This document shows, piece after piece, positions 28,236-36,146 of a stretch of DNA of 64,000 bases. The notes beneath the pieces were generated by a model. It had not been told where the DNA came from and made no database searches. It saw nothing but the letters and a program-made list of their open reading frames with translations. Numbering within the stretch: the first letter of the stretch is position 1; every line of letters starts with the position of its first letter. Both the position numbers and the translations under genes were made by a program. This DNA is from an uncultured Pseudomonadales bacterium (GTDB lineage: Bacteria > Pseudomonadota > Gammaproteobacteria > Pseudomonadales > Cellvibrionaceae): assembly GCA_947489425.1 (NCBI GenBank), contig CANLDL010000004.1, positions 186,001 to 250,000 on the forward strand, read 5' to 3'.

Positions 28236-28403
28236 ATGAGTGTTGAGCCTTTTTATCTAAAAATAAGGCAAGAATTCCCGGGTATTATAAAGTCAGCAGA
28301 TGAAGATTTTACAAGTAGGCACGGAGACGACGATGGATTCGATTTAGAAGCACACTCTCTTTGGTTTGAATCCTTGGCTAATACTATCAAATTCATCCAA
28401 TAA
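28236..28403 (+). pseudogene. 55-codon reading frame, probable remnant of a longer gene
   Basis: ATG 28236 is preceded by AAGGAGCTAAAGGA, an excellent ribosome-binding region, and the first ~40 codons look coding (acidic, with EFPGIIKSADEDF and GDDDGFDLEAH). The last ~15 codons run antisense to the truncated chemoreceptor reading frame and look like read-in past a junction. I read it as the 5' end of a gene whose remainder was lost by a deletion that also cut the chemoreceptor gene. It could instead be a real short acidic protein. Confidence 0.45.
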
Positions 28404-28847
28404 GGATTTTGCTTTCTCCTCCTCTAACAATTCATTAAAGTGTGAATCGATCATTAGCTTGGCATGTGCCTCAAACTCCTTATGCTCTACAGATGCTTGC
28501 TCAATTAATACTAAATATTCTTCGTTATCAACAACTTCTATTAAAACTTGGTGAGTCTCTTTAAAGGATGCAGATAAAGACTCTAGCTCTTTGGCCAACA
28601 CTTTTACCTCTTCCATATCTTCGCTGGTAAGAATTTCGTTGGCTACTTTTGCCGATTCCCACAGGCCAGTAATGAGGTCATCGGTTTCTTCAATTATCGG
28701 ACCTGCTTTGTCAGTAATAGTGTTAATTTGTCGCTCTAATGAAAATACCGAAAGCATTCCACCAATGGATGACAGAATAATTAATAAGGTCATTAAACTA
28801 AGCCCGATGATTAGCTTTGATTTGATTGTAGAAAATATATTTACCAT
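28344..28847 (-). pseudogene. methyl-accepting chemotaxis protein, N-terminal fragment
   Basis: This 167-residue frame holds a basic start and TM1 (KLIIGLSLMTLLIILSSIGGMLS) followed by a helical ligand-domain part (LERQINTITDKAGPIIEETDDLI to LLDEFDSISQGF). It ends without the second membrane helix, HAMP linker or methyl-accepting signalling domain, so it lacks everything needed for chemoreceptor output. The last residues (KPKRVCF) appear to come from foreign sequence after the breakpoint near 28360-28375. The start codon follows an ordinary leader. It is best read as a truncated receptor gene. Confidence 0.7.
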
Positions 28848-29021
28848 AGTACTTACACCGTAATTGATGATGTATTTGGAGATTTCCTTAAGAAGAGAGC
28901 GTTCGAATTCTTATTCGATAGGTAAAGTATAGGTAAGCATCGTGTTTTTTCAAAAAATAAGCAGTTAAATATTTTTTATAAGTATATGATTCATATAGAT
29001 TTTTTTCGTGATGGCGATTTT

Positions 29022-29702
29022 TCAATTTATTTTACGTATAAAAATATAGATAACTAAGCAAGTAAGAAATAAGGCCCAAGTGGTCAGGCCGGAGATGCCT
29101 TGTATCAAACCCATTGGCCAAGCATTAGTTGCAGAAACAATTAGCCAAGCTGTAGGTATTATACAAAGGAGTATCTGTAAATTTTTTTGTTTTATTATTA
29201 GTAATAAAAAGCCCATTGTTATTAAAGCTAAGCTGTCGGGGCCTGTGCCTATAATATCTAAAGACGCCCAATTGCGTCCCTCTACTAAGCCCATTAGTGG
29301 TATCAGTAAAAAGCCGGAAATCAATACGCAATAAGCTGGTAGGGGTGATAAAAATATATTTTGATTTAGGTGCTGTATTGAGAACAATGGCCTAAATATT
29401 AAGAATAGAAGCAATAATATGAGTGCTTGGGCACTAAATCCCCAGCCGTAATAGGTTCCAACCCAGCTAAGTTGTTTGTATTCGCCAAAGAAAAACACGT
29501 AAGCACAAGCAAGCCATAAACTTACAAGCCCAATAATACTAACGGGTAATAGTTTTTGTATGCCTTTGGTTAGCGCAAAAAATGATAATAAAACCCATGC
29601 TAAGCCCGCAAGCTGTAAGGGCCAATATTGAGTGTTTATAGTTTCGTATAAACCAAACCAGCCATCTACTGTAAAAAGTACAAGGTCTTCTAGGTTGTAC
29701 AT
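29022..29702 (-). CDS. DUF6064 family membrane protein
   Basis: The 226-residue protein has seven or so membrane helices. The N-terminal pattern INTQYWPLQLAGLAWVLL, the middle YYGWGFSAQALILLLLF and IIGTGPDSLALITMGFLLL suggest the DUF6064 family, whose role is unknown. It starts 12 bases after the stop of the aldo/keto reductase gene and is surely in the same operon. Such pairs hint that the periplasmic reductase and the membrane protein cooperate, perhaps in electron delivery, which is inference. Confidence 0.7.
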   Translation of the reverse strand: MYNLEDLVLFTVDGWFGLYETINTQYWPLQLAGLAWVLLSFFALTKGIQKLLPVSIIGLVSLWLACAYVFFFGEYKQLSWVGTYYGWGFSAQALILLLLFLIFRPLFSIQHLNQNIFLSPLPAYCVLISGFLLIPLMGLVEGRNWASLDIIGTGPDSLALITMGFLLLIIKQKNLQILLCIIPTAWLIVSATNAWPMGLIQGISGLTTWALFLTCLVIYIFIRKIN

Positions 29703-29714
29703 TATTTCGCAGCC

Positions 29715-30692
29715 TCAGAGGTTTTTCCAATAGCGAAACATTTGCTGGCGTATATTGCTATCGGGCATTGGGCCTAGGCGTGCAGCCATATTTTGTAACA
29801 TATGTTCAACGCGTGTGGTTGCGGGTATTGCACAGGTAACAGCATCGTGGGAAACCACAAACTTAAGAAAAAACTGCGCCCAATTATCACAGTTAATCTC
29901 TTTAGCCCAGGGAGGTAGTGGTTTATTAGCAATTTTTCTAAAAAGAGAGCCGCCTTGAAATGGACGGTTAACAATAACAGCAATGCCTCGATCCTTTGCC
30001 AAGGGCAGTAAGCGCGATTCAACTTCTCTATCGGCAATGTTGTAGGTTAGCTGTACAAAATCAATGGTTTCATTTCTCATAATCTGCTCAAGTTCTGTAT
30101 GTCTGCGTCCATGGGATGTGGTAATCCCTACATAATTGAGTCTTCCGTTAGCTTTCATTGCTTGCAGGTAAGGTAAATGCTTTTTCCAACCAGCCAAGTT
30201 GTGTACTTGAAACAGGTCAAACTGGTTAATACGCCATAGTTTATGGGAGTCGGCAATTTGTTGTATCCCTTCGTTAGCTGATGAAGTCCATACTTTGGTT
30301 GCTGAGAAATTAGCTTCTGGAAAACTTAATTGCTGTAAGCAGTCACCTATTACTGCTTCTGATGAGCCATACATAGGTGATGAATCAATCATGCCTCCAC
30401 CTTGTTCAAAAAATGCTTTAAGCACAGCACAGCGCTTTTCTCGTAACTTTTGGTTATTGCCTACATTAAAGGTTTGCCAAGTACCCATACCGATCACTGG
30501 TAGTGGTTGCTGGGATGAGGGGATTATTTTAGTTAGGTCTGCAGTGGTGGCTGCTTTAATCGTTGCTGAGCTGGAGTTGAACGATATTGCCGCTAGAGCG
30601 GATGGCGTTTGGGTGATGGCCAGTGCTGCGGCCCCTAATTTTATAAGTTGTCGCTTTTGGCTGTCTATCGGTGCTTCACTCATTTTATTCAC
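29715..30692 (-). CDS. exported aldo/keto reductase
   Basis: This 325-residue protein has an N-terminal Tat-like leader (DSQKRQLIKLGAAALAITQTPSALAA, quoted in part: QKRQLIKLGAAAL), with KR in place of RR. The AKR barrel then shows GMGTWQTF, the catalytic Asp/Tyr in MIDSSPMYGSSEAVIG, Lys in FSATKVW and His in FQVHNL, so the tetrad is complete. The NADP-binding end is less typical. Substrate unknown. A Tat-type leader fits export of a protein with bound nicotinamide cofactor. It is followed directly by the DUF6064 gene. Confidence 0.85.
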   Translation of the reverse strand: MNKMSEAPIDSQKRQLIKLGAAALAITQTPSALAAISFNSSSATIKAATTADLTKIIPSSQQPLPVIGMGTWQTFNVGNNQKLREKRCAVLKAFFEQGGGMIDSSPMYGSSEAVIGDCLQQLSFPEANFSATKVWTSSANEGIQQIADSHKLWRINQFDLFQVHNLAGWKKHLPYLQAMKANGRLNYVGITTSHGRRHTELEQIMRNETIDFVQLTYNIADREVESRLLPLAKDRGIAVIVNRPFQGGSLFRKIANKPLPPWAKEINCDNWAQFFLKFVVSHDAVTCAIPATTRVEHMLQNMAARLGPMPDSNIRQQMFRYWKNL

Positions 30693-30818
30693 TCTATTCT
30701 AAAAGGGTTTAGCTGTTTAAATGTTTAAATAGGCCGAACGATATATTTTAAATGTATTAAATGGGTGTAATAATTGTACGAATAGCAAGTATAAACGGAA
30801 TAAAGGGTCAATTTATAC

Positions 30819-31529
30819 ATGGAGCATATTCTTGGGCTAATCGCTTTTGCGACATCTTTGTTGGCCGGTGTTATCGGTTTTGGTGGCGGTATGTTACTCA
30901 TTGCTGTGCTTCCGCTTTTTTTAAGCCCAGGTTTAATCATCCCCATTCACGGAATTACCCAGCTGGCGAGTAATTCCTCCCGTATGATATTTTCTTTGGC
31001 CTATGTAAAGTGGGCTCTGTTGCCCAAGTTTTTAGCAGGGTCTGTTGTTGGTATATTTATATTTGGCTTACTTTTATCAAATATATCAACAGATTATGTG
31101 CCCATTGCTATTGGCTTATATATTCTTTTTAATCTATGGAGCTTGCGCTTCAAATTATTTATAAAAAAATACGAAAATTACTACCTGATTGGTTTACTTC
31201 AAACGGGTTTGGGATTAATTGTTGGAGCAACAGGCCCATTGTCGCTGGCTGTGCTTACTAAACAGCTGCAATCAAAAGACGAGATTATCGCGACAAGCTC
31301 CTTATTCATGACAATCAGCCATCTTGCGAAAATTCCTGTTTTTTTGGCAATAGGAGTCCCGCTATTTGAGCACATAAATATTTTGTTTTTTTTGGTAGTT
31401 GGATCGATTTTAGGCTCATTTGTTGGCACAAAATTACGTATGGCTGCTAATAATGAACGGCTGATTACAGCGATTAAAGTACTACTTACTATTATGGCTA
31501 TTAGAATGATTATTTTAGGTGTTTTATAA
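30819..31529 (+). CDS. TSUP (TauE/SafE) family permease
   Basis: This 236-residue protein has about eight helices in two related halves. The TauE/SafE repeat motifs are AGVIGFGGGMLLIAVLPLFL, IHGITQLASNSSRM in the first half and GLIVGATGPLSLAVL, TSSLFMTISHLAKIPVF in the second. The family moves sulfite, sulfonates or other organic anions. ATG 30819 is used; no neighbour indicates the substrate. It is divergent from the aldo/keto reductase gene. Confidence 0.85.
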   Translation: MEHILGLIAFATSLLAGVIGFGGGMLLIAVLPLFLSPGLIIPIHGITQLASNSSRMIFSLAYVKWALLPKFLAGSVVGIFIFGLLLSNISTDYVPIAIGLYILFNLWSLRFKLFIKKYENYYLIGLLQTGLGLIVGATGPLSLAVLTKQLQSKDEIIATSSLFMTISHLAKIPVFLAIGVPLFEHINILFFLVVGSILGSFVGTKLRMAANNERLITAIKVLLTIMAIRMIILGVL

Positions 31530-31884
31530 AAACTTATTCACTGAGTAAGATTATAAGACTTGCTTATGATGGTAGTTTTTTAATTCAAGATAATTAAGCG
31601 CACAGCGGGTAGTCTACATTTATAGCCGATAAGAATACCTTGCAACTATATCGAATGTATTCAGTAGAATTGTTGTTAATAATAGGTATGGTTAGATTGT
31701 TATAGGCGTTTTATGGGTGAGTTTGACTTAATGGGACATTATGATCACTTTATTACTCTTTAAGAATAAACTCATTAAGAGACTGTAGATAAAAACGCTA
31801 AATACTAATAAAAATTAAGGATAATGATGCGATATTTCTTCAATTCCCCCAGTATTCCAACCTCATTCACTAAAGTAATTATAG
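31530..31884. other. intergenic stretch upstream of the IS element
   Basis: These 355 bases lie between the TSUP gene and the IS left end. No reading frame with coding character, RNA gene or strong hairpin is seen. The sequence is AT-rich. Confidence 0.5.
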
Positions 31885-32580
31885 GGCTGTCCCAGATAAG
31901 ACTCTAACTCCTATTCTAATTACATGAGAAAAAGCCGACTCAGCCAAGGAAAGCAATCTAGGCTACTTGAACATTTTGTTGCCGGTACAACAACTCGTTG
32001 TGCAGCTGATCTTATAAATGTTAATCGAAAAACCGCAGCCTATTACTATTCACGTTTACGTGAAATTATTGCGGATAGAATGGAATTAAATTCATCGACT
32101 TTTTTCTCGAATGAACCTACGGTAGAGGATAGCTATTTTGGTTGCCATCAGAGAATTAAGCGTGGAAAATTTAAGACAGAAAAAATATTAATTTCCTTTA
32201 TTCTACAGGAAGATAATAACCTTCATTCGAAGATTATCGCCGATGTAACGCCTCAGTTACTTGATTATATTGCTAAATTAGAAGGTAATTTAAATTGCAT
32301 TGGCAAGAATAGTAATTGGTGTGAATACAATGTGCTTGATGTATCCAAATTACACCACTTCAGGGTAAGTCCACCATCAGTAGAACCCAATAAAAAAATA
32401 GAAGATTTCTGGCGTAAATCTAAATATCGCCTAGGTAGGTTTAATGGTATCCCTAGAAATCATTTTGAAAAATTTTTTAAGGAATGTGAGTGGCGATTTA
32501 ATACTTCACGTCCTAAATATCAATTAATTCAATTAAAACAATGGCTTAAAGAAGAATCCTGTTGATTATCTGGGACAGCT
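31885..32580 (+). mobile_element. IS1595-family (IS1016-like) insertion sequence
   Basis: Terminal inverted repeats share 14 identical bases, GCTGTCCCAGATAA at 31886-31899 and its reverse complement at 32566-32579, with imperfect outer bases. These ends, the ~695-bp length and a single transposase of ~213 residues fit the IS1016 group. The right repeat touches the transposase stop codon. No clear 8-bp target duplication is visible in the flanks, so one side may have rearranged after insertion. Confidence 0.85.
31924..32565 (+). CDS. IS1595-family transposase, apparently catalytically impaired
   Basis: This 213-residue intact frame lies inside the element. Family features are DSYFG near residue 69-73, YNVLDVSKLHHFRV at ~135-148, IEDFWRKSKYRLGRFNGIP and FFKECEWRFN. 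As I recall the IS1016 consensus (VDESYFG, then TDxWxGYN, then IENFW), the first catalytic Asp aligns with Glu68, the second with Ser130 (KNSNWCEYNV) and only the last Glu (Glu160) is kept. The segment between is also diverged. The frame is open, but the enzyme is probably inactive and the element fixed unless served in trans. Confidence 0.8.
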   Translation: MRKSRLSQGKQSRLLEHFVAGTTTRCAADLINVNRKTAAYYYSRLREIIADRMELNSSTFFSNEPTVEDSYFGCHQRIKRGKFKTEKILISFILQEDNNLHSKIIADVTPQLLDYIAKLEGNLNCIGKNSNWCEYNVLDVSKLHHFRVSPPSVEPNKKIEDFWRKSKYRLGRFNGIPRNHFEKFFKECEWRFNTSRPKYQLIQLKQWLKEESC

Positions 32581-32743
32581 AGTTATTAATCATTTTTTCA
32601 TTGTAAAGAAAAATTTAATTGCTTTTAATATCCCCACCTTAGTTCTACGCATCCTATATTTATTTTTCTGCTGGTATTGCGCCTTTTAAGAATTGTGAGG
32701 TAAGGACTAAAGGAATTTCTAATAATTAAAAAGGAGAAAGGGA

Positions 32744-33310
32744 ATGATTTATCTGTATTACCCCTTCGATGATGGGACAGGTATAGAAACCTTAGACGGC
32801 TTGGTGAGAGGTGTTGGCGATAGGGTGATACCAGAAGTGCCTAGCTCCCCTGCGATTGGCGAATTATTTTGTGACGATGGTACAACACCCAATGGCCTTG
32901 GAAATGTTGATGATGATGACACAATTTATGTTATTGGCCACTCCTACAAAGGTTTTAAAGTTATTGCCGACGTCAACAAAAAAACAATTGATCAGACCGA
33001 AATAGTAAACCGCCTAGAGCGTTGTGGCCTCCCCAAAAATGTAAATTGCCAAATTATTATGTACGCTTGCTATTCCTCCCGTACGCTAAATGATCGTTCT
33101 GGGGTAGCAGCCTTTGTGGCGAGTTCCTTAGAGACAAAAGGTTTTTCCTGTTCAGGCAATGTCTTTGGCTATAGACGAAAGGTGGGTATGAAAGCAGAGA
33201 GGGACATCCATGGACAATATAATTTAATTGTTATGTGTGATGGTGTGCACGTGCCAATTAATACAATGGAAGATTGGGTTTTCGAAAAAGTTGCTCCGCA
33301 TATTCATTAA
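32744..33310 (+). CDS. putative caspase-fold cysteine protease (C80/CHAT-like)
   Basis: This 188-residue leaderless protein has a clear AAAGGAG ribosome site. A strand ends in IYVIGHSYKGF with His66, and 43 residues later another strand ends in CQIIMYACYSSRT with Cys109. A helix AAFVASSLETKGF and strand VFGYRRKVG follow. His at the end of one strand and Cys at the end of the next, about 45 residues apart, is the layout of caspase-like folds such as the cysteine protease domain of MARTX and clostridial toxins (C80), where it releases toxin domains by autocleavage. I cannot see a substrate-processing site. It heads the island just right of the IS and could process the later proteins. The assignment rests on motif spacing only. 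Confidence 0.5.
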   Translation: MIYLYYPFDDGTGIETLDGLVRGVGDRVIPEVPSSPAIGELFCDDGTTPNGLGNVDDDDTIYVIGHSYKGFKVIADVNKKTIDQTEIVNRLERCGLPKNVNCQIIMYACYSSRTLNDRSGVAAFVASSLETKGFSCSGNVFGYRRKVGMKAERDIHGQYNLIVMCDGVHVPINTMEDWVFEKVAPHIH

Positions 33311-33416
33311 TAATACAAGAGTTTATTCGAATGACAGGTGATGCTTATTCTGAGTCGGGTTAGATCACGAACTGCAACATATCACTGCTATAGCGATGAA
33401 GATATGAGAGAGGGAT

Positions 33417-33938
33417 ATGAAGAATAATAATAGTTTTTTAAAGCACATTGCACCTACATTAGCTTCTGCCCTGAGAGGGCCTTTTGCCAAAGTGGCGGAC
33501 AAATTTATTGCTGACAACTTAGTTGGTCAAGAATTATCTTCGGAGCAAGATTATAACGAAAAAGTAGAAGTCTTTTTAAATGATTCAAAAAATCTACAAA
33601 AAATAAAGGATGCCGATAAACAGTTCAAAACTGAAATGGAAGAATTAAAGGTTGATGTTTTCTCTCTAGAGGGTAATGAAAAAAAGAAGCTATTTGCACG
33701 ACCTAAAATAGAAAAAAAGCCACAGATAATTATTAGTGCTTTGTTCCTGTCAGCATATTTTTTAATATTATCGGCAATATTTATTGTGGAGACAAGCGAT
33801 ACGATAAATATGAGGCAAGGGGAAAATTCTCTACTTGGTGAGATTCAAATACTTCTTGGTGTACTTACTGCCGGTGTGGCTCAAATACTGAGCTTTTGGT
33901 TTGGGGTCGATTCTAAAAATAATAGTGACCAAGCCTAA
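33417..33938 (+). CDS. holin-like membrane protein
   Basis: The 173-residue protein opens with KHIAPTLASALRGPFAKVADKFIADNL, a segment (quoted here in parts: IAPTLASALRGPFAKVA) like the start of phage/GTA-type 3TM holins. A charged helical middle part follows, then two membrane helices (~104-124 and 141-162) and a short polar tail WFGVDSKNNSDQA similar to the W/YFGSSxGS end of that family. It has no signal peptide. In the context of leaderless, toxin-like neighbours it may make inner-membrane lesions for export, as TcdE does for clostridial toxins. A membrane-anchored immunity role is the main alternative. Confidence 0.6.
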   Translation: MKNNNSFLKHIAPTLASALRGPFAKVADKFIADNLVGQELSSEQDYNEKVEVFLNDSKNLQKIKDADKQFKTEMEELKVDVFSLEGNEKKKLFARPKIEKKPQIIISALFLSAYFLILSAIFIVETSDTINMRQGENSLLGEIQILLGVLTAGVAQILSFWFGVDSKNNSDQA

Positions 33939-33994
33939 ATTTTAATGAAAGCGATACTCTCAACGGATATTTTAATAAAAGTAAAGGGAAAAGT

Positions 33995-34723
33995 ATGAAA
34001 TTAATTAAAAATACAACACTTATACTCTCAGTGTTACTCTTTTTAGGTTGCGCGCAGGTGCCTAAGCAATCGGTCGAGCTTTCAGCAACTATAGGGCGTG
34101 ATATAGCGGTTACTCAAAAGGCACATGTTCAATTGGCCACTTTGTTGTTTTTAAGAATGAGGCAGGACGTAAATCGATTTATTGATAAAACGTATGCTCC
34201 TTATCAAATAAGGAATGCAATGGATAGGCAAAAACAGTTGGCTGATAGTTCTAGTCAGCAAGACAATAATCGATCTCTATTACTTGCGATTAACACTGCT
34301 TTTTCCCCTGGCGCGCCTAAAGACTTACAAAGTAATGTGCTCGAAGGAATGAAGCTGCTTGTTGAAAAAATAAGAAAAGATGTCGAGGCAATGCGTGTAG
34401 ATTTATTAGCACCTATTAACGAGCAGGAAGCGCAAGTTCTTGCATCGATCAATCGCGCATATCAGCAATTGCACTATGCTAATTCTATTGTCACCGGGCA
34501 CTTGTCATCGATTGTAAAGGTGCACGATGCACAGTCGGATCTGTTAGAGGAAATAGGTGTCGAGAAAGATTTGAGAAAGGATATTGGTGAACGTATTGCT
34601 GGTGCTTCGAAGAGAATTACCTCGATTGTCGATAAGGCAGAAAATATAGATAGTAAGTTTACACAAGCGGAGTCGGCAATTATTTCGCTTAAAGATGCCA
34701 TTAATACATTAAATACTAAATAG
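33995..34723 (+). CDS. lipoprotein, mainly helical
   Basis: Residues 1-19 are a lipoprotein leader with the lipobox LFLGC, so Cys19 would be acylated. The next residue is Ala, which by the +2 rule favours the outer membrane. The remaining ~220 residues are predicted almost entirely helical with long amphipathic stretches (DLQSNVLEGMKLLVEKIRKD, ASKRITSIVDKAENIDSKF). It starts 56 bases after the holin-like gene and ends 17 bases before the next gene. By position it could be an outer-membrane part of an export or lysis module (spanin-like) or a helical toxin component. Family not recognised. Confidence 0.7.
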   Translation: MKLIKNTTLILSVLLFLGCAQVPKQSVELSATIGRDIAVTQKAHVQLATLLFLRMRQDVNRFIDKTYAPYQIRNAMDRQKQLADSSSQQDNNRSLLLAINTAFSPGAPKDLQSNVLEGMKLLVEKIRKDVEAMRVDLLAPINEQEAQVLASINRAYQQLHYANSIVTGHLSSIVKVHDAQSDLLEEIGVEKDLRKDIGERIAGASKRITSIVDKAENIDSKFTQAESAIISLKDAINTLNTK

Positions 34724-34740
34724 CTAAAGGGAGAAGAGCG

Positions 34741-35049
34741 ATGACTACCTCATTTGATTTAAAATCTTTTGAAAAAGACCTCGAAGAGACACTAGAGGCT
34801 GGTCGTATAGCATTTACGGGCCTCTATAAGAACGAATTGAATAGCTTATCCGGTCTATCAAAGACAGAGATCGACGCTATCACGCCTGGAATAACAGATT
34901 TACAAAAATATGAAGAACTCATTACCGTTGTTAAGGCCGCATCTCAAGCTAACTTGGATCAAGCCGCTTTAAAAGAGCAGATCCTAAAATTAGGTGATGT
35001 GGCGGTCACCATTGCTAGGTGTGTGCCAAGTTTAGCCAAAATACTTTAA
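34741..35049 (+). CDS. small helical hypothetical protein
   Basis: This 102-residue cytosolic-looking protein starts after GGGAGAAGAGCG, a good ribosome site, and lies 17 bases after the lipoprotein gene. It is predicted helical throughout (KSFEKDLEETLEAGR, ITDLQKYEELITVVKAASQ) with a hydrophobic C-terminus containing one Cys (IARCVPSLAKIL). No family recognised. Size and place would fit a chaperone or immunity protein for the neighbouring large helical proteins, as an inference. Confidence 0.6.
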   Translation: MTTSFDLKSFEKDLEETLEAGRIAFTGLYKNELNSLSGLSKTEIDAITPGITDLQKYEELITVVKAASQANLDQAALKEQILKLGDVAVTIARCVPSLAKIL

Positions 35050-35185
35050 TCGATCTTATATTTCTAATTAGTCATTAACTATTGGGTGTTTATTAAAGGG
35101 GTGAGAGCCTCTATCGGTTTTCTATTGCCTAATGAAAGCTTATTTACTGATTAGCCTACAACTTTAAAATAATCAAGGAAGTAAT

Positions 35186-36094
35186 ATGAATTATATAATG
35201 GGTTCTCTTCGCCTTAAGCAGTTTTCAATTAGATTCTTACTGTTTTTCAGTTTTTTCTTGTTTGTTTTTCATGCTAATGCACAACAAATTTCGCAAGAAG
35301 AGTCGGAGGCTTTTAAAGCCCAGTTACTTGAAGCGAAGGATGTTAGTGGTCGACTTGCTGAAAAAGAGCAGTGCTATATTAATGAAGATAAAAATCTACA
35401 AAAACGTAGCGAGAGTTTACAAGCTAATGTGGGAGATCTGCATCGCCAAGAGAAGGAGCAATCCGCTGATCTGAAACGTTATACGTTGGAGGCGAGCGAG
35501 TTCCAACGTGACTTTGAAAGAAATAAACAGGAAGTGTCCAATATCAATGCGCATATAAGAAGCATCGAGCGCCAAATAAGATCAAAGCAAGGAGCTTTGG
35601 ATAAATGTAAAGACGATGCATGGATTTTTGGTTTTGTATGCGATGTTGCCGCCGAGATATCTGGCTTGAATAAAGATTTAAGTCGATCTAGGGCACAGAG
35701 GCAGTCGATGGAAATCAATAGAAATGGATTAGCAAAACAGCTAGATGCAGCTAGTAAAAGAAAAACTGAATCGACAGAAAAGCTAAGAAAAACTCAAAGC
35801 AGTTTGACGAAAACTACAGCGAGTATTAATAGCACCGAAAGTAATATTAAAAAAATAAAAGTATCTTTAGAAAATATCAGAAACTCCAAGCAAAGCTATG
35901 CTGTTGTTAATGAAGATTTCAAGTCGGTATTTACTGAATTTAATAGTTTGGATCCACAGTCTGATAGGCGCTCTATTATACGCCGTTTACGTAACTCATC
36001 CGATGCGCTAAAAACTCAAATATCCACAATAAACATACTGCTTAAAGAGAATAATGTGAAGCTTCCCGACGGGCGCTTGGCTTGCACGCAGTAA
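35186..36094 (+). CDS. exported coiled-coil protein
   Basis: AAGGAAG precedes ATG 35186. A signal peptide runs to about residue 32 (hydrophobic RFLLFFSFFLFVFHANA, cut before QQ). The mature ~270 residues are heptad-rich coiled coil (ESLQANVGDLHRQEKEQSAD to TASINSTESNIKKIKVSLEN), interrupted at ~140-160 by a short Cys-containing hydrophobic patch (KCKDDAWIFGFVCDVAAEIS), followed by coiled coil again. There are further Cys near both ends (QCYINED, LACTQ). A helix-hydrophobic patch-helix order like this resembles components of multi-part alpha-helical toxins on a smaller scale than the next gene. Family not recognised. Confidence 0.65.
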   Translation: MNYIMGSLRLKQFSIRFLLFFSFFLFVFHANAQQISQEESEAFKAQLLEAKDVSGRLAEKEQCYINEDKNLQKRSESLQANVGDLHRQEKEQSADLKRYTLEASEFQRDFERNKQEVSNINAHIRSIERQIRSKQGALDKCKDDAWIFGFVCDVAAEISGLNKDLSRSRAQRQSMEINRNGLAKQLDAASKRKTESTEKLRKTQSSLTKTTASINSTESNIKKIKVSLENIRNSKQSYAVVNEDFKSVFTEFNSLDPQSDRRSIIRRLRNSSDALKTQISTINILLKENNVKLPDGRLACTQ

Positions 36095-36146
36095 CTTTTA
36101 ACACGATTTTAAATCAAGATTTTTAACTAAACCACAGGGAATTAAT

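Noticed and set aside
31877..32588. Target-site duplication around the IS element
   Set aside because: No pair of 8-base flanks matches with any reasonable choice of IS ends.
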